A stretch of 64,000 bases of DNA from assembly GCA_029265405.1 (NCBI GenBank), contig JAJUJI010000006.1:1-64000 (forward strand). The letters run 5' to 3'. Shown here one piece after another: positions 7,986 to 16,458 of the stretch (its first letter is position 1; each line of letters opens with the position of its first letter). The notes below the pieces were generated by a model. That model did no database searches, was not told the DNA's origin, and was given only the letters and a program-made list of their open reading frames with translations. Made by a program: the position numbers and the translations under genes. The stretch is from Clostridiales bacterium (GTDB lineage: Bacteria > Bacillota > Clostridia > Oscillospirales > Oscillospiraceae).

Positions 7986-9308
7986 ATGTCCGGCAAAATA
8001 GGAATGGTTTCCTTGGGCTGCTCCAAAAACACCGTTAATTCGGAGCAGATGCTGTGGCTGCTGAAGGAAGCGGGTTATGAAATAACCGGGGAGCTCTCCG
8101 ACGTGGACACGCTGATAATAAACACCTGCGCCTTCATAGAGAGCGCAAAAACGGAGGCCATAGACAATATCCTTGAGTTTGCACGGCTGAAGGAAGAGGG
8201 CAGACTAAAAAAGATCATAGTTGCCGGCTGCCTGGCCCAGCGCTACGGCGGAGAGATACTCAAGGAGCTGCCGGAGGTGGACGGGATAGTCGGCTGCGGA
8301 AGCTTCAACCGCATAGCCGAGGCCGTCCGCGCGGCTGAAGGCGGCTCGGTTCCGGAACTTTTTGGGGACATCAACGCTCCCGTGGATGAAACCGAGCGCA
8401 TAATAACCTCGGGCCCCGGCTGGGCGTATATCAAGATAGCCGAGGGCTGCGACAACCGCTGCGCCTATTGCGTTATCCCGTCGATACGGGGAGGCTACAG
8501 GAGCCGGCCCATGGAAGCGATAATCCGCGAGGCGGAGTCTCTCGCCGCGTCGGGGGTCGGGGAGCTGATAGTGGTGGCGCAGGATATAACCAGGTACGGC
8601 ACGGATCTTTACGGGGAGAGAAGGCTGTCGAGGCTGGTTAGGGAGCTGGCCGGGATCGAGGGGATCAGATGGATAAGGCTGCACTATCTATACCCTGACA
8701 TGATAGACGGAGAGCTGATAAAAACCGTGGCGGAGGAGAAAAAGGTCGTCAAGTACCTTGACGTCCCCATTCAGCATATCAGCGACGCCGTTTTGAGAAA
8801 AATGAACCGCCGCGGAACCGGGGCCGAGATCCGGGCGCTTTTTGAAAGGCTGCGCCGTGAGATACCGGGCCTGGTCCTAAGAACCAGCATAATTGCCGGG
8901 CTTCCGGGCGAGGGTGAAGCGGAGTTTGAGGAGCTCTGCCAGTTCCTCAGGCAGGCGAAGATCGAGCGAGCGGGAGTGTTCACCTATTCGCCGGAGGAGG
9001 GCACTCCGGCGGCTGAAATGGAGAGGCCGGACGAGGAGACGGCCGCGCGCCGGAGCGAGATACTGACCGATATACAGTCGCGCGTCATGGACGAATTCAA
9101 TAAAAGGAGGATAGGCGGCATAACGGAGGTCATAGCCGAAGGCTACGACAGGCTGGCCGAATGCTGGTGCGGAAGAAGCTGGGCCGACTCTCCGGATGTG
9201 GACGGGAAGGTGTTTTTTACCGGGAAAAAAATCAGGGCCGGCGGGTTTTATAAGGTGCGCATAACCGATACGCTGGAAGGCGACCTTGTGGGAGAAACGG
9301 TCGAATAA
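7986..9308 (+). CDS. rimO: Ribosomal protein S12 methylthiotransferase RimO
   Basis: RimO is a radical-SAM enzyme with two 4Fe-4S clusters that adds a methylthio group to the conserved Asp of ribosomal protein S12. The 440-residue protein has the UPF0004 domain starting GMVSLGCSKNTVNSEQ, the radical-SAM triad CDNRCAYC at about 155-162, and a C-terminal TRAM domain. The opening VSLGCSKN favours RimO over MiaB. The start is ATG 7986, not the adjoining in-frame TTG 7983, because GGAGG sits 8 bases before the ATG. The gene begins 3 bp after recX. Confidence 0.95.
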   Translation: MSGKIGMVSLGCSKNTVNSEQMLWLLKEAGYEITGELSDVDTLIINTCAFIESAKTEAIDNILEFARLKEEGRLKKIIVAGCLAQRYGGEILKELPEVDGIVGCGSFNRIAEAVRAAEGGSVPELFGDINAPVDETERIITSGPGWAYIKIAEGCDNRCAYCVIPSIRGGYRSRPMEAIIREAESLAASGVGELIVVAQDITRYGTDLYGERRLSRLVRELAGIEGIRWIRLHYLYPDMIDGELIKTVAEEKKVVKYLDVPIQHISDAVLRKMNRRGTGAEIRALFERLRREIPGLVLRTSIIAGLPGEGEAEFEELCQFLRQAKIERAGVFTYSPEEGTPAAEMERPDEETAARRSEILTDIQSRVMDEFNKRRIGGITEVIAEGYDRLAECWCGRSWADSPDVDGKVFFTGKKIRAGGFYKVRITDTLEGDLVGETVE

Positions 9309-9370
9309 GAGCTTAAAATTGCTTGAAAACGGCTTAGGCCCCATGCGCACGGCTTGCCGAAGGAGAAAAA

Positions 9371-9412
9371 TAATACCGGGGTTTCGATGCCGAAACGCCG
9401 GTATTATTTTTT
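9371..9412 (+). terminator. Intrinsic terminator after rimO
   Basis: A long stem (AATACCGG at 9372 pairing with CCGGTATT ending near 9405, with inner GTTTCG/CGAAAC pairs) is followed by ATTTTTTG. It closes the yqhQ-rimO operon. Confidence 0.85.
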
Positions 9413-9473
9413 GTATGCGTCAAATAATAAGTTAGGGTAAACCGCATGAAAGCCGCTGCCGGAGGGTGGTTTA

Positions 9474-9920
9474 ATGTTCAGCGTAAAAATCGCGGAAGGG
9501 GAGAACAGGAAAACTCTTCCGTATATCAAAAACTGCTTGAAAAAAGCCTCGAGAGAGGGCTTGATAGACGCCGCTCTTTGCGCAGGCAAGAATGTGGATC
9601 TGCTGGTAGTGCCAAGAGGCGTTTCGGAAGTATCGGAAAACGCGGCCTGCATGCTTGTCGCCGGCGAGCCGAAAAAGAAGAAGGCCGCCCGCGAGATAAG
9701 GTGCGGCCTTTCCAGCCGCGATGCGCTCACGCTGTCGAGCATCAGCGGCAAAAGCGCCATGCTTGCACTCCAGACGGAAATATATACGCTGGAAGGGGAA
9801 CTGCTGGAGCGGCAGGAAATACCCGTCTCGCTGGAGGAGCCGGCCGAGCCGGAGGCGGTGCTTGCAGCCGCCGGGGCGCTGCTGCTTCTTGGCGCCGATC
9901 CGGAACGCCTCAAATTTTAA
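9474..9920 (+). CDS. Conserved-looking hypothetical protein
   Basis: The 148-residue protein is not recognised. It has no signal peptide or long hydrophobic segment until an Ala/Leu-rich stretch (AAAGALLLLGA) near the C-terminus. A basic EPKKKKAAREIRCG patch lies mid-protein, and the predicted mix is alpha/beta. Of three overlapping frames here, this one is chosen because GGAGGG precedes its ATG by about 8 bases. It is 52 bp upstream of the SSB-like gene and may be cotranscribed with it, which weakly suggests a nucleic-acid role. Confidence 0.7.
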   Translation: MFSVKIAEGENRKTLPYIKNCLKKASREGLIDAALCAGKNVDLLVVPRGVSEVSENAACMLVAGEPKKKKAAREIRCGLSSRDALTLSSISGKSAMLALQTEIYTLEGELLERQEIPVSLEEPAEPEAVLAAAGALLLLGADPERLKF

Positions 9921-9972
9921 TATCATAACGACCCTGATGGCCGAATAAACTCTACAAAGAGGTGATTCGGCT

Positions 9973-10578
9973 TTGGCTTGGCAGAACAACACTGCGGAGC
10001 TTTGCGGCCTGATTGGAGGCATGCCCGAGCTTTCGCATATCAGCAGGAATATGGAGTATTATTCGGTGCCTGTAATAACCGAAAGGCTGTCCGGCGCAAT
10101 GGACAGGGTGATGGTCATAGTCCCTTCCTCAATGCTGAAAAACCTGCCCGGACAGGGAGAAAGGGTATATATAAAAGGCGAGCTGCGCTCCTTCAACAAC
10201 AGGAGCGGCAGCGGCAACAGGCTGATGCTCTACATATACGCCCACGAGCTGTGCGACGGCGCAAAATATACTGAGGATATAAATCTGGTTAAGCTGACGG
10301 GCACGATCTGCAAGGAGCCCACCTGGAGGCGGACGCCTATGGGCAGGGAGATATGCGACCTTATGCTGGCCGTCAACAGGCGCTACGGCAGGGCCGATTA
10401 TCTGCCCTGCATAGCCTGGGGAAAAAACGCAGAGCTTGCCGGCGGCTGGGAGCAGGGGAGGACGGTCAGCCTGACAGGGCGCTTCCAAAGCAGGAAGTAT
10501 ATCAAGATTGAAGAAGGGATAGGCTTTGAGAAAACGGCCTACGAGGTTTCCGTCACTGAGTTTCTTGAGGCCGAGTGA
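9973..10578 (+). CDS. Single-stranded DNA-binding-like protein with two OB folds
   Basis: The 201-residue protein appears to hold two OB-fold modules. Residues about 1-95 cover GLIGGMPELSHI to VYIKGELRS. Residues about 100-200 carry a clear SSB-like pattern: LTGTICKEPTWRRTP, then DLMLAVNRRYGRADYLPCIAWG, then VSLTGRFQSRKY. Normal SSB is a single OB fold with an acidic tail; here the tail is only EFLEAE. It is probably an SSB paralogue or PriB-like factor rather than the housekeeping SSB. The start is TTG with AAAGAGGTG upstream. Its last 26 bases overlap the end of the convergent hslO gene. Confidence 0.8.
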   Translation: MAWQNNTAELCGLIGGMPELSHISRNMEYYSVPVITERLSGAMDRVMVIVPSSMLKNLPGQGERVYIKGELRSFNNRSGSGNRLMLYIYAHELCDGAKYTEDINLVKLTGTICKEPTWRRTPMGREICDLMLAVNRRYGRADYLPCIAWGKNAELAGGWEQGRTVSLTGRFQSRKYIKIEEGIGFEKTAYEVSVTEFLEAE

Positions 10579-11470
10579 GCTCCGCTGCCGCCTCGTCATG
10601 CAATTGTCCAAGCTCCTCCGCCGAAAAGACATAGCGCGTGTTGCAAAAGCGGCAGATGATCTCGGCCGCCTCGCCGCTGTCCCGCATTTCGGCCAGCTCG
10701 CCGGGTCCGAGGCTTATTAGAGCCCTTCTGTACTTTTCCCTGCCGCAGGAGCAAAGGTATCTCATCTCGGCCTCCTCGATCAGCTTAAACGGGAGAGAAC
10801 CGAAAACAAGCCCGGCTATCTCGGGCCCCTTCCTTCCCTCGGCTATGAGCTGGGAAAGAGAGCCCATGGCGTCCAGATTGGCCTGAAGCCGCTCAATCAG
10901 GGCCTCGTCCGCGCCAGGCATGAGCTGAAGGAAAAAGCCTCCCGCTCCGCTCACGGAGCCGTCCCGACCCACTCTTACGCCAAGCGCGCATACCGTCGGC
11001 GTCTGCTCGCTGACGGCGTAATAGTTGGTTATATCCTCGGCCACCTCGCCGCTTACCAGCTTTGAGTGGCCCACATACGGCTCGCCGAAGCCGTAGTCGC
11101 GCACGACGTACAGATCGCCGTTCCTGCCGATGACGCCGCCGACGTCAAGCTTGCCGAGGGCGTTCGGGGGGAGCTCCGCTGCCGGATTGTCGCAGCAGCC
11201 GCGCACGTTGCCGCCGCAGTCGGCTATGCAGACAAAGCCGCCTGCCGGACCGTCTCCCGCAAAGCGCAGGGTTATGCTTCCGCCGTCCGTTTTCATCATC
11301 TTCCCCATAATTGAAGCCGCCGTAAGGCAGCGGCCCAGGGCCGCCGTTACCGTCTTTGAGGGCCGGTGTATCTCGACCGCCTCCCGCACAATGCCGGTGG
11401 TCTCGGCGAAAATCAGGCGGACAAAGCCGTCCTCGGATAAAAAAGTGTTGAATATACCTTTATTTGACAT
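10553..11470 (-). CDS. hslO: Redox-regulated chaperone Hsp33
   Basis: Hsp33 is a cytosolic holdase switched on by oxidation, when its zinc-bound cysteines form disulfides. The 305-residue protein shows the N-terminal substrate domain (AETTGIVREAVEIHRPSKT), the GGNVRGCCDNP and GGVIGRNGDL loops, and the C-terminal zinc site CSCGREK plus CRFCNTRY. GGAG lies upstream of the ATG on the minus strand. It is divergent from tspO and convergent with the SSB-like gene. Confidence 0.96.
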   Translation of the reverse strand: MSNKGIFNTFLSEDGFVRLIFAETTGIVREAVEIHRPSKTVTAALGRCLTAASIMGKMMKTDGGSITLRFAGDGPAGGFVCIADCGGNVRGCCDNPAAELPPNALGKLDVGGVIGRNGDLYVVRDYGFGEPYVGHSKLVSGEVAEDITNYYAVSEQTPTVCALGVRVGRDGSVSGAGGFFLQLMPGADEALIERLQANLDAMGSLSQLIAEGRKGPEIAGLVFGSLPFKLIEEAEMRYLCSCGREKYRRALISLGPGELAEMRDSGEAAEIICRFCNTRYVFSAEELGQLHDEAAAELTRPQETQ

Positions 11471-11667
11471 TTAGCAATCTCCAAGCCCTTTGATATGGCG
11501 CCGCTTTTCATTAGACAGAATACATCACACGGACGCTTTCTTCAAGCGCTGCGGAATGCGGCAGCGGCGGACGGCATAAAATAGCGGTATGAAATATAAG
11601 AATTGTCCGCAGAGAGCTTTGGCTCGATACGGAAGCGGAATAAAAAACGGAAGGGAAGACATTAAGC

Positions 11668-12138
11668 ATGAAGGCGTCCAAATTGAAAGCTTATATAATC
11701 TTTATACTGGCCGCGCTGCTCGTAGGAGGCCTGGCCGGAGCGCTTGTCGGGGATTCCATGGCGGAATATGACGCCATGGGCAAGCCCGCCCTGTCTCCGC
11801 CGGCCTATGTATTTCCCGTTGCCTGGACGCTGCTGTACGTCCTGATGGGAGCGGGGGCCGCCATGGTTTACAATTCCGGCGCGCCTGATAGATGGAGGGC
11901 TCTGACGCTTTACGTGCTGCAGCTTGCGGCAAATTTTCTGTGGCCGCTCATATTCTTCGGCCTGGGGGCAAGGAGCTGGGCTTTTGCATGGCTGCTGCTG
12001 CTTTTCGCACTGGTCCTGGCTATGGCGCTTAGCTTTTGGAAGATATCCCGCAAGGCGGCGCTGCTGCAGATACCATATCTTGCATGGCTGCTGTTTGCGG
12101 GATACCTCAACCTGGCGACGCTTTTAATAGACCGTTAG
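11668..12138 (+). CDS. tspO: TspO/MBR family membrane protein
   Basis: TspO proteins are five-helix membrane proteins that bind porphyrins and benzodiazepine-like ligands. The 156-residue protein has five hydrophobic helices and family motifs KPALSPPAYVFPVAWTLLYV and QLAANFLWPLIFF. It therefore fits the usual length and layout. GGAAG lies upstream of the ATG. The last 15 bases overlap the convergent spoVAC end. A link to tetrapyrrole stress is known for some homologues but cannot be shown here. Confidence 0.92.
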   Translation: MKASKLKAYIIFILAALLVGGLAGALVGDSMAEYDAMGKPALSPPAYVFPVAWTLLYVLMGAGAAMVYNSGAPDRWRALTLYVLQLAANFLWPLIFFGLGARSWAFAWLLLLFALVLAMALSFWKISRKAALLQIPYLAWLLFAGYLNLATLLIDR

Positions 12139-12570
12139 CAGATAGTATACAACGCCGTATATAACCGACGCCGCAATGCCGAAGACCAGCACCGGTCCAG
12201 CAATCACGAACATTTTTGCGCTGGTTCCCGCGATAAAGCCCTCGGTTTTGAATTCCAGGGCGGGCGAGGCGATGGAGTTTGCAAAGCCGGTGATGGGCAC
12301 CAGGGTTCCGGCGCCGCCGAATTTGGCTATCCTGTCGTACAGGCCGACGCCGGTAAGAACCGCGCCGATCAAAACCAAAGAAACCGACGTGGCCGCCGAG
12401 GCCATATCCTTTTCCAGTCCATAGGCCTTGAACATATTCAGAAAGGCCTGTCCTACGGCGCAAACCAGGCCCCCCGTCAGAAACGATTTTGCCAGATCGC
12501 CCGCCATGGGCGATGCGGGCGAAAGCCGCTTTATATATTCGCGGTATTCCGCCTTTGTCATTGAAACCAT
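12124..12570 (-). CDS. spoVAC: Stage V sporulation protein AC
   Basis: SpoVAC is part of the SpoVA inner-forespore-membrane channel that moves dipicolinic acid during sporulation and germination. The 148-residue protein has the family features KSFLTGGLVCAVGQAF, GTLVPITGFANSIASPA and an EFKTEG loop between membrane helices. The start at 12570 is set by GGGAGGAA 9 bases upstream; the longer in-frame ORF to 12651 has no such site. The usual partners spoVAD and spoVAE are not adjacent, so here it stands alone. Confidence 0.93.
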   Translation of the reverse strand: MVSMTKAEYREYIKRLSPASPMAGDLAKSFLTGGLVCAVGQAFLNMFKAYGLEKDMASAATSVSLVLIGAVLTGVGLYDRIAKFGGAGTLVPITGFANSIASPALEFKTEGFIAGTSAKMFVIAGPVLVFGIAASVIYGVVYYLLTVY

Positions 12571-12637
12571 ATAAAAGTTCCTCCCGCGTGTATTATATAC
12601 ATTAAGGAGGAACATATAATTTGCTTTTTCATCCAGA

Positions 12638-13048
12638 TTATGATATGTCAACCAATACGTTGTTTATGCCGTTTTTCTCAAATTCCTCTATGTACTCGTC
12701 TATCCTCGTGGAAAGCTCCTTGTAGTTTTCGGAGTCTATTGGCGCAAAATCCATGTCGCGCCGAGCAAGCTCCTCGGCAAGTATGTCGAAAAACATCGAA
12801 TCCTCATAATTCATGATGGCCTCGTGGATGCCGCCCTCGGCATACTCCGAGGAAGGCACCACCTCGCCGTCTACTATCTCGAAAAGCGAGTACATTTTAT
12901 GCTTTATGCAATATGAAAATATTTTGGATTCAAGCTCGTCGTATTCCTTTATTCTGTTATCGCCGCGGGTCGAGTTCAATATCCAGTTACCAATATAAAC
13001 CATATCGAGCAAATGACGAAACTCCTTTTTTGTAAGCTCAATGTTCAT
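12638..13048 (-). CDS. Hypothetical protein, acidic, helical
   Basis: The 136-residue protein is not recognised. It is acidic and rich in predicted helix (DELESKIFSYCIKHKMYSLF; IDEYIEEFEKNG), with no signal peptide or membrane segment, so it should be cytosolic. ATG 13048 is chosen because AGGTGG lies about 8 bases upstream; the longer frame to 13120 lacks a site. It is upstream of spoVAC on the same strand, 67 bp away, so a sporulation-linked role is possible but only by position. Confidence 0.75.
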   Translation of the reverse strand: MNIELTKKEFRHLLDMVYIGNWILNSTRGDNRIKEYDELESKIFSYCIKHKMYSLFEIVDGEVVPSSEYAEGGIHEAIMNYEDSMFFDILAEELARRDMDFAPIDSENYKELSTRIDEYIEEFEKNGINNVLVDIS

Positions 13049-13085
13049 ACTGACACCACCTGAAAGGTAATTTTTCTCGCCGCTT

Positions 13086-13114
13086 ATTATATAATGAAGC
13101 CGCGGAAAATTCCA
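13086..13114 (-). promoter_or_regulatory. Possible promoter of the acidic hypothetical gene
   Basis: On the minus strand TATAAT (13091-13086) lies 17 bases after TGGAAT (13114-13109). The -10 box is perfect and the -35 box is weak. It lies 38 bp before the chosen start. The rest of the 281-bp gap between the divergent genes shows no other clear element. Confidence 0.4.
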
Positions 13115-13329
13115 CAACAAATTTTATGCAAAGATAATTTTACATATAAATGCTCTTGTGCAGGCGTCTCTTATGCTTTATTATATAAAGACCATAGGGA
13201 ATAGAGCAGAAACGGTGCTTAAAGTTCTTTCTCAAACGAAAATGTATATAAATCGTTGTTCTTTGGCTTTGGAAGCTGGCGGTTTCGTGCCCCCGGCGCG
13301 CCGGCGGGCTTCGGAAAGGAAAAGCATTT

Positions 13330-13752
13330 ATGAAGGATGTAATCATATCGATAACGGGAACCCAGACCGTAGAAAACGGGGACAGTGTTATAGAGCTTGT
13401 GACAGACGGAAAATACAGCTACAGCGAAAATGAAAGCCTCGTCATCTATGACGAAAGCAGCCTGACCGGCATGGAGGGGACTAAGACCACCTTCAAGATC
13501 GAAAAGGACGCCGTGACGCTGACCAGGGAGGGCTCCGTAAACAGCCAGATGATGTTCCAGAAAGGGAAAAAGCACTTTTTCCTTTACGATACGCCTTTTG
13601 GCGCCACGACCATGGGAGTGGACACTCAGAAGCTCAAAACCGATATGGGCGAGCACGGGGGTAAAATGGACATAGTTTATTCCGTAGACGTAGACAATAT
13701 AATACTCGGCAAAAACGTGTTCAGCATAAAAGTAAAGGAAGTGCAGGCTTGA
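13330..13752 (+). CDS. DUF1934 family protein (YwiB-like)
   Basis: The 140-residue protein matches the DUF1934 pattern of a small calycin-like beta-barrel: VIISITGTQTVENGDSVIE, then a SLVIYDESSLTGMEGTKTTF core and a C-terminal YSVDVDNIILGKN. The function is unknown. In Bacillus the homologue ywiB is next to argS, and here too the next gene is argS-like. GGAAAGG lies upstream of the ATG. It is 4 bp from the next gene, so the two are almost surely cotranscribed. Confidence 0.9.
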   Translation: MKDVIISITGTQTVENGDSVIELVTDGKYSYSENESLVIYDESSLTGMEGTKTTFKIEKDAVTLTREGSVNSQMMFQKGKKHFFLYDTPFGATTMGVDTQKLKTDMGEHGGKMDIVYSVDVDNIILGKNVFSIKVKEVQA

Positions 13753-13756
13753 AGAA

Positions 13757-15199
13757 ATGCTCCGTCCCGTAGAGGATACAGCGCGCTTGATTGAAAGGCT
13801 GGTCGGGGAGGCTTGCGCCGCTTTGGCCGCACGGGGCCTGCTTCCGCCGGACTTGGGCGCCGTGCGCGCCGCGCAGTTGGCGGGAAAGAGAGGGACGGGG
13901 GATTTTATATGCCGTTGCCGCCTTGCCTCCGCGACAGAGGCAGACGGGCTGCTGCCCGAGGCGGCAGCGGCGATATGCCGAGAGCTTCCGCTTCCGGACG
14001 GCGTGCTTTCCGGCGCTGAGCTCTCGGATGGCGGCGTTATCAATTTCCGGCTGTCGGACGCTTGGTTTGACCATGCGCTTGACGAAATAATAAAGCTCGG
14101 CGACGGCGGATGCGGCCTGACCGGGAACGGCGGAAGCGTACTTGCGGCCTTTGTCTGCGGCTCCGGTACGGGGACGCCGGAAGCTTTGCGCGGCGATGTT
14201 TTAACGGAAAATTTTGCCTCGGCTTGCCGATGCGCCGGCTTCAAGGCGGCCAGCGAACGCTTTGAGGACGATTTGGCTGCGCATGGCGGGGCGGCTGGCC
14301 GCCTCGCGGCGTCCTATGACCGCATTATTAAGGCTTCGGAGCTTGACGGAGGCTATATGGACGAAACGCTGGCCGCGCTGGAGGAGCGCGGCCTTGCCGT
14401 ATGGAAAAACGGAGCGGCGTTTTTGCCGGTCATGGAAGGCGGGGCGGGAGAAGCCCGCCTTCTGCGCGGCCCGAAGGGCGCATATTCCTCTTTTGCGCTG
14501 AAGCTTGCTTACCTGAGGCTTGCTCTCTCGGAAAAAGCCTTTGACAGGGTTGTTGTCGTCCTGAGCGGCGCGGGCGGAGGTGGAAAGGCCGAATGCCAAG
14601 CCTTGCGGCAAAGCCTGTCGGGGCTTGGCGCCGATGCCGATAGGCTTGAATTCATATTGTTAGGCGGCGTCCGCCTCATCGGGGCGGGCTCTGACGATAG
14701 CAGCCCGGAGGAGCTGCTTGAACTGTGCAGAAAAAGCCGCGCGGCGGCGGATTCGGTCAGATTCATGCTGGGGGCGCGGCCTGAAGCTCCGGCCGCGCTG
14801 GATATGGACTTGGCGGCCCGGAGCGACGCGGGCAATCCGGCCTACCGCATCCAATACGCCCACGCCCGGCTTTGCCGCATGCTCAAGGCGGCGGACCGGG
14901 CCGGGCAAGCTTCGGCGGAAGCGTCCCCCGCGAAACCGTACGCGGAAGACGAAAGGGAGCTGATAAAGAAGCTTGCGCTTTTTCCGGACAAAATAACTCG
15001 CGCGGCGAAGACCGCGAGACCTTTTATTATAAACCGCTATCTTTCGGAGCTGGCGGCTCTTTTTTACGAGGTTTACCGTGCCGGCAGGTTTACGGGGCCC
15101 GAGGGGGCGCTTTCGGCCTCCGGCATAAGGCTGGCCCGCGCCGTAAAAGCCGTTCTCGGCGCAGGACTCGGCTTGCTGGGCATGGAGGCTCCGGAATAA
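13757..15199 (+). CDS. Degenerate arginyl-tRNA synthetase-like protein
   Basis: The 480-residue protein keeps landmarks of ArgRS: an N-terminal segment ending in GVINFRLSDAWF (the family's N-terminal domain ends similarly), and NPAYRIQYAHARL at about 360-372 followed by a DALR-type anticodon-binding helical domain. ArgRS is usually about 550-580 residues. The HIGH-type signature expected after about residue 130 is replaced by CGSGTGTPEALRGD, with no His pair, and I see no KMSK-like loop. It is therefore probably catalytically inactive. It is unusually Ala/Gly-rich but has no frameshift or stop. It occupies the place next to DUF1934 where Bacillus has argS. Confidence 0.75.
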   Translation: MLRPVEDTARLIERLVGEACAALAARGLLPPDLGAVRAAQLAGKRGTGDFICRCRLASATEADGLLPEAAAAICRELPLPDGVLSGAELSDGGVINFRLSDAWFDHALDEIIKLGDGGCGLTGNGGSVLAAFVCGSGTGTPEALRGDVLTENFASACRCAGFKAASERFEDDLAAHGGAAGRLAASYDRIIKASELDGGYMDETLAALEERGLAVWKNGAAFLPVMEGGAGEARLLRGPKGAYSSFALKLAYLRLALSEKAFDRVVVVLSGAGGGGKAECQALRQSLSGLGADADRLEFILLGGVRLIGAGSDDSSPEELLELCRKSRAAADSVRFMLGARPEAPAALDMDLAARSDAGNPAYRIQYAHARLCRMLKAADRAGQASAEASPAKPYAEDERELIKKLALFPDKITRAAKTARPFIINRYLSELAALFYEVYRAGRFTGPEGALSASGIRLARAVKAVLGAGLGLLGMEAPE

Positions 15200-15200
15200 G

Positions 15201-15716
15201 TCAGGCTGAGCCAAACAGCAGCCTTACGGCCATTCCTGCGGCGATAAAGGCGGCGAGGTCCGCAACCAGCGCCGCCGGAACTGCGTAGCGGCTTTTTTTT
15301 ATCCCGGCGGCGCCCAGGTATACCGAAACCGTATAAAAAGTCGTTTCCGTGGATCCCGCCATTACGGCGGCAATCCTGCCTATCGTTGAGTCGGCCCCGT
15401 TTTGCTTGATGATATCGGTAGCGACCGCCAGAGCCCCGCTTCCGCTGAGGGGCCTGACGAGCAAAAGCGGCGCCGTTTCCGGAGGTATTCCCAAAGCTGC
15501 AAGGGCCGGCCTCAGGAGATCGGTAAGGATTTCAAGGGCGCCGGAGGCCCTGAACATGTATACCGCAGTAAGCATGGCCGCGACCGGCGGAAAAATCTTG
15601 TATATCACCTTTAAGCCGTCCTTGATTCCGTCCGTCAGGGCCGGGTACAGCTCGGTTTTCCGGCATAGGGCAAAGACGGCGGTGAAGGCTATTATGAGGG
15701 CGACAGCTCCGTTCAC
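15201..15716 (-). CDS. spmB: Spore maturation protein B
   Basis: SpmB works with SpmA in forespore core dehydration and heat resistance. The 171-residue membrane protein has the nucleoside-transporter-gate (Gate) fold features: FRASGALEILTDLLRP, the RPLSGSGALAV loop and GSTETTFYTVSVY. The GTG start at 15716 overlaps the spmA stop, so translation is coupled. The open frame upstream to 15911 is only a shadow inside spmA. Confidence 0.93.
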   Translation of the reverse strand: MNGAVALIIAFTAVFALCRKTELYPALTDGIKDGLKVIYKIFPPVAAMLTAVYMFRASGALEILTDLLRPALAALGIPPETAPLLLVRPLSGSGALAVATDIIKQNGADSTIGRIAAVMAGSTETTFYTVSVYLGAAGIKKSRYAVPAALVADLAAFIAAGMAVRLLFGSA

Positions 15717-16312
15717 GGCCGCTTGCAGGCTTTGCCGAGCCTGGCGAATATGTACGCCGCGGCAAGACCCGCCGAGACGGAGATCAGCGAGGTGAGCCAG
15801 ACTGCCGGAAGTATGTCGAAGGGCGCCTCGGCTCCCGCCGCCGCGCGGATGGCGCAGACAGTGGTGGGTATCAGCTGTATCGAGGCGCTGTTCAGCACCA
15901 CCAGCCGGCACAGCTCGTCTCCTGCGGAGCTTGAGCTTTTGCCGGTTAGATATTTAAGCCGTACGGCCGCGCGGATGCCGGCCGGCGTGGCCGCGTTTCC
16001 GAGCCCCAGGAGGTTTGCCGAAGCGTTCTGCGAGAGAGCCTCCAAGGCTTCCTCATCCTTTCCGGCCGACGGGAAAAGCAGGGTCAGCGCCGGCTTGAGG
16101 AGCTTTGACAAAAGAGAAGCGAGGCCGGAACGCCTCATGACCTCCATGACGCCCGACCAGAGGCAGACAGCGCCGCAAATGCCGAGGCAGAGCTCCAGGG
16201 AAGCCGAAGCCCCTTCGAGAGCCGCCGCGGAAACGATCCCGAGCCTTCCGCCAAGGCAGCCGAACGATACCGACGCCAGCACCAGGCAAGTCCATATCCA
16301 GCATAAAACCAT
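15713..16312 (-). CDS. spmA: Spore maturation protein A
   Basis: SpmA is the first gene of the spmAB pair needed for full spore dehydration. The 199-residue membrane protein shows the Gate-domain motif LWSGVMEVMRRSG, then NASANLLGLGNAATPAG and LVVLNSASIQLIP, all typical of the family. AGAGGTGAGA lies upstream of the ATG at 16312. A sporulation sigma promoter is expected in the 16313-16385 gap, but I could not fix one with normal spacing. Confidence 0.95.
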   Translation of the reverse strand: MVLCWIWTCLVLASVSFGCLGGRLGIVSAAALEGASASLELCLGICGAVCLWSGVMEVMRRSGLASLLSKLLKPALTLLFPSAGKDEEALEALSQNASANLLGLGNAATPAGIRAAVRLKYLTGKSSSSAGDELCRLVVLNSASIQLIPTTVCAIRAAAGAEAPFDILPAVWLTSLISVSAGLAAAYIFARLGKACKRP

Positions 16313-16385
16313 ATAAGATTCTCACCTCTATATATTAGTATTATGTGCTTAACGCCAATATGCATAAATTACCTGGCGGAAAGAC

Positions 16386-16414
16386 TTGACAAAAGTAATA
16401 TTCGTTGCTATAAT
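16386..16414 (+). promoter_or_regulatory. Sigma-A promoter of abrB-like gene
   Basis: A perfect TTGACA (16386-16391) and perfect TATAAT (16409-16414) are separated by 17 bases. The start codon lies 44 bp after the -10 box. This is the strongest consensus promoter in the window. Confidence 0.9.
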
Positions 16415-16458
16415 GTCGAAGCAAATCGATTTTGGATAATTATGGAAGGAGCGGAAAG

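Noticed and set aside
15717-15911. N-terminal extension of spmB
   Set aside because: The extension overlaps spmA and is not SpmB-like; the GTG at 15716, overlapping the spmA stop, fits the family length.
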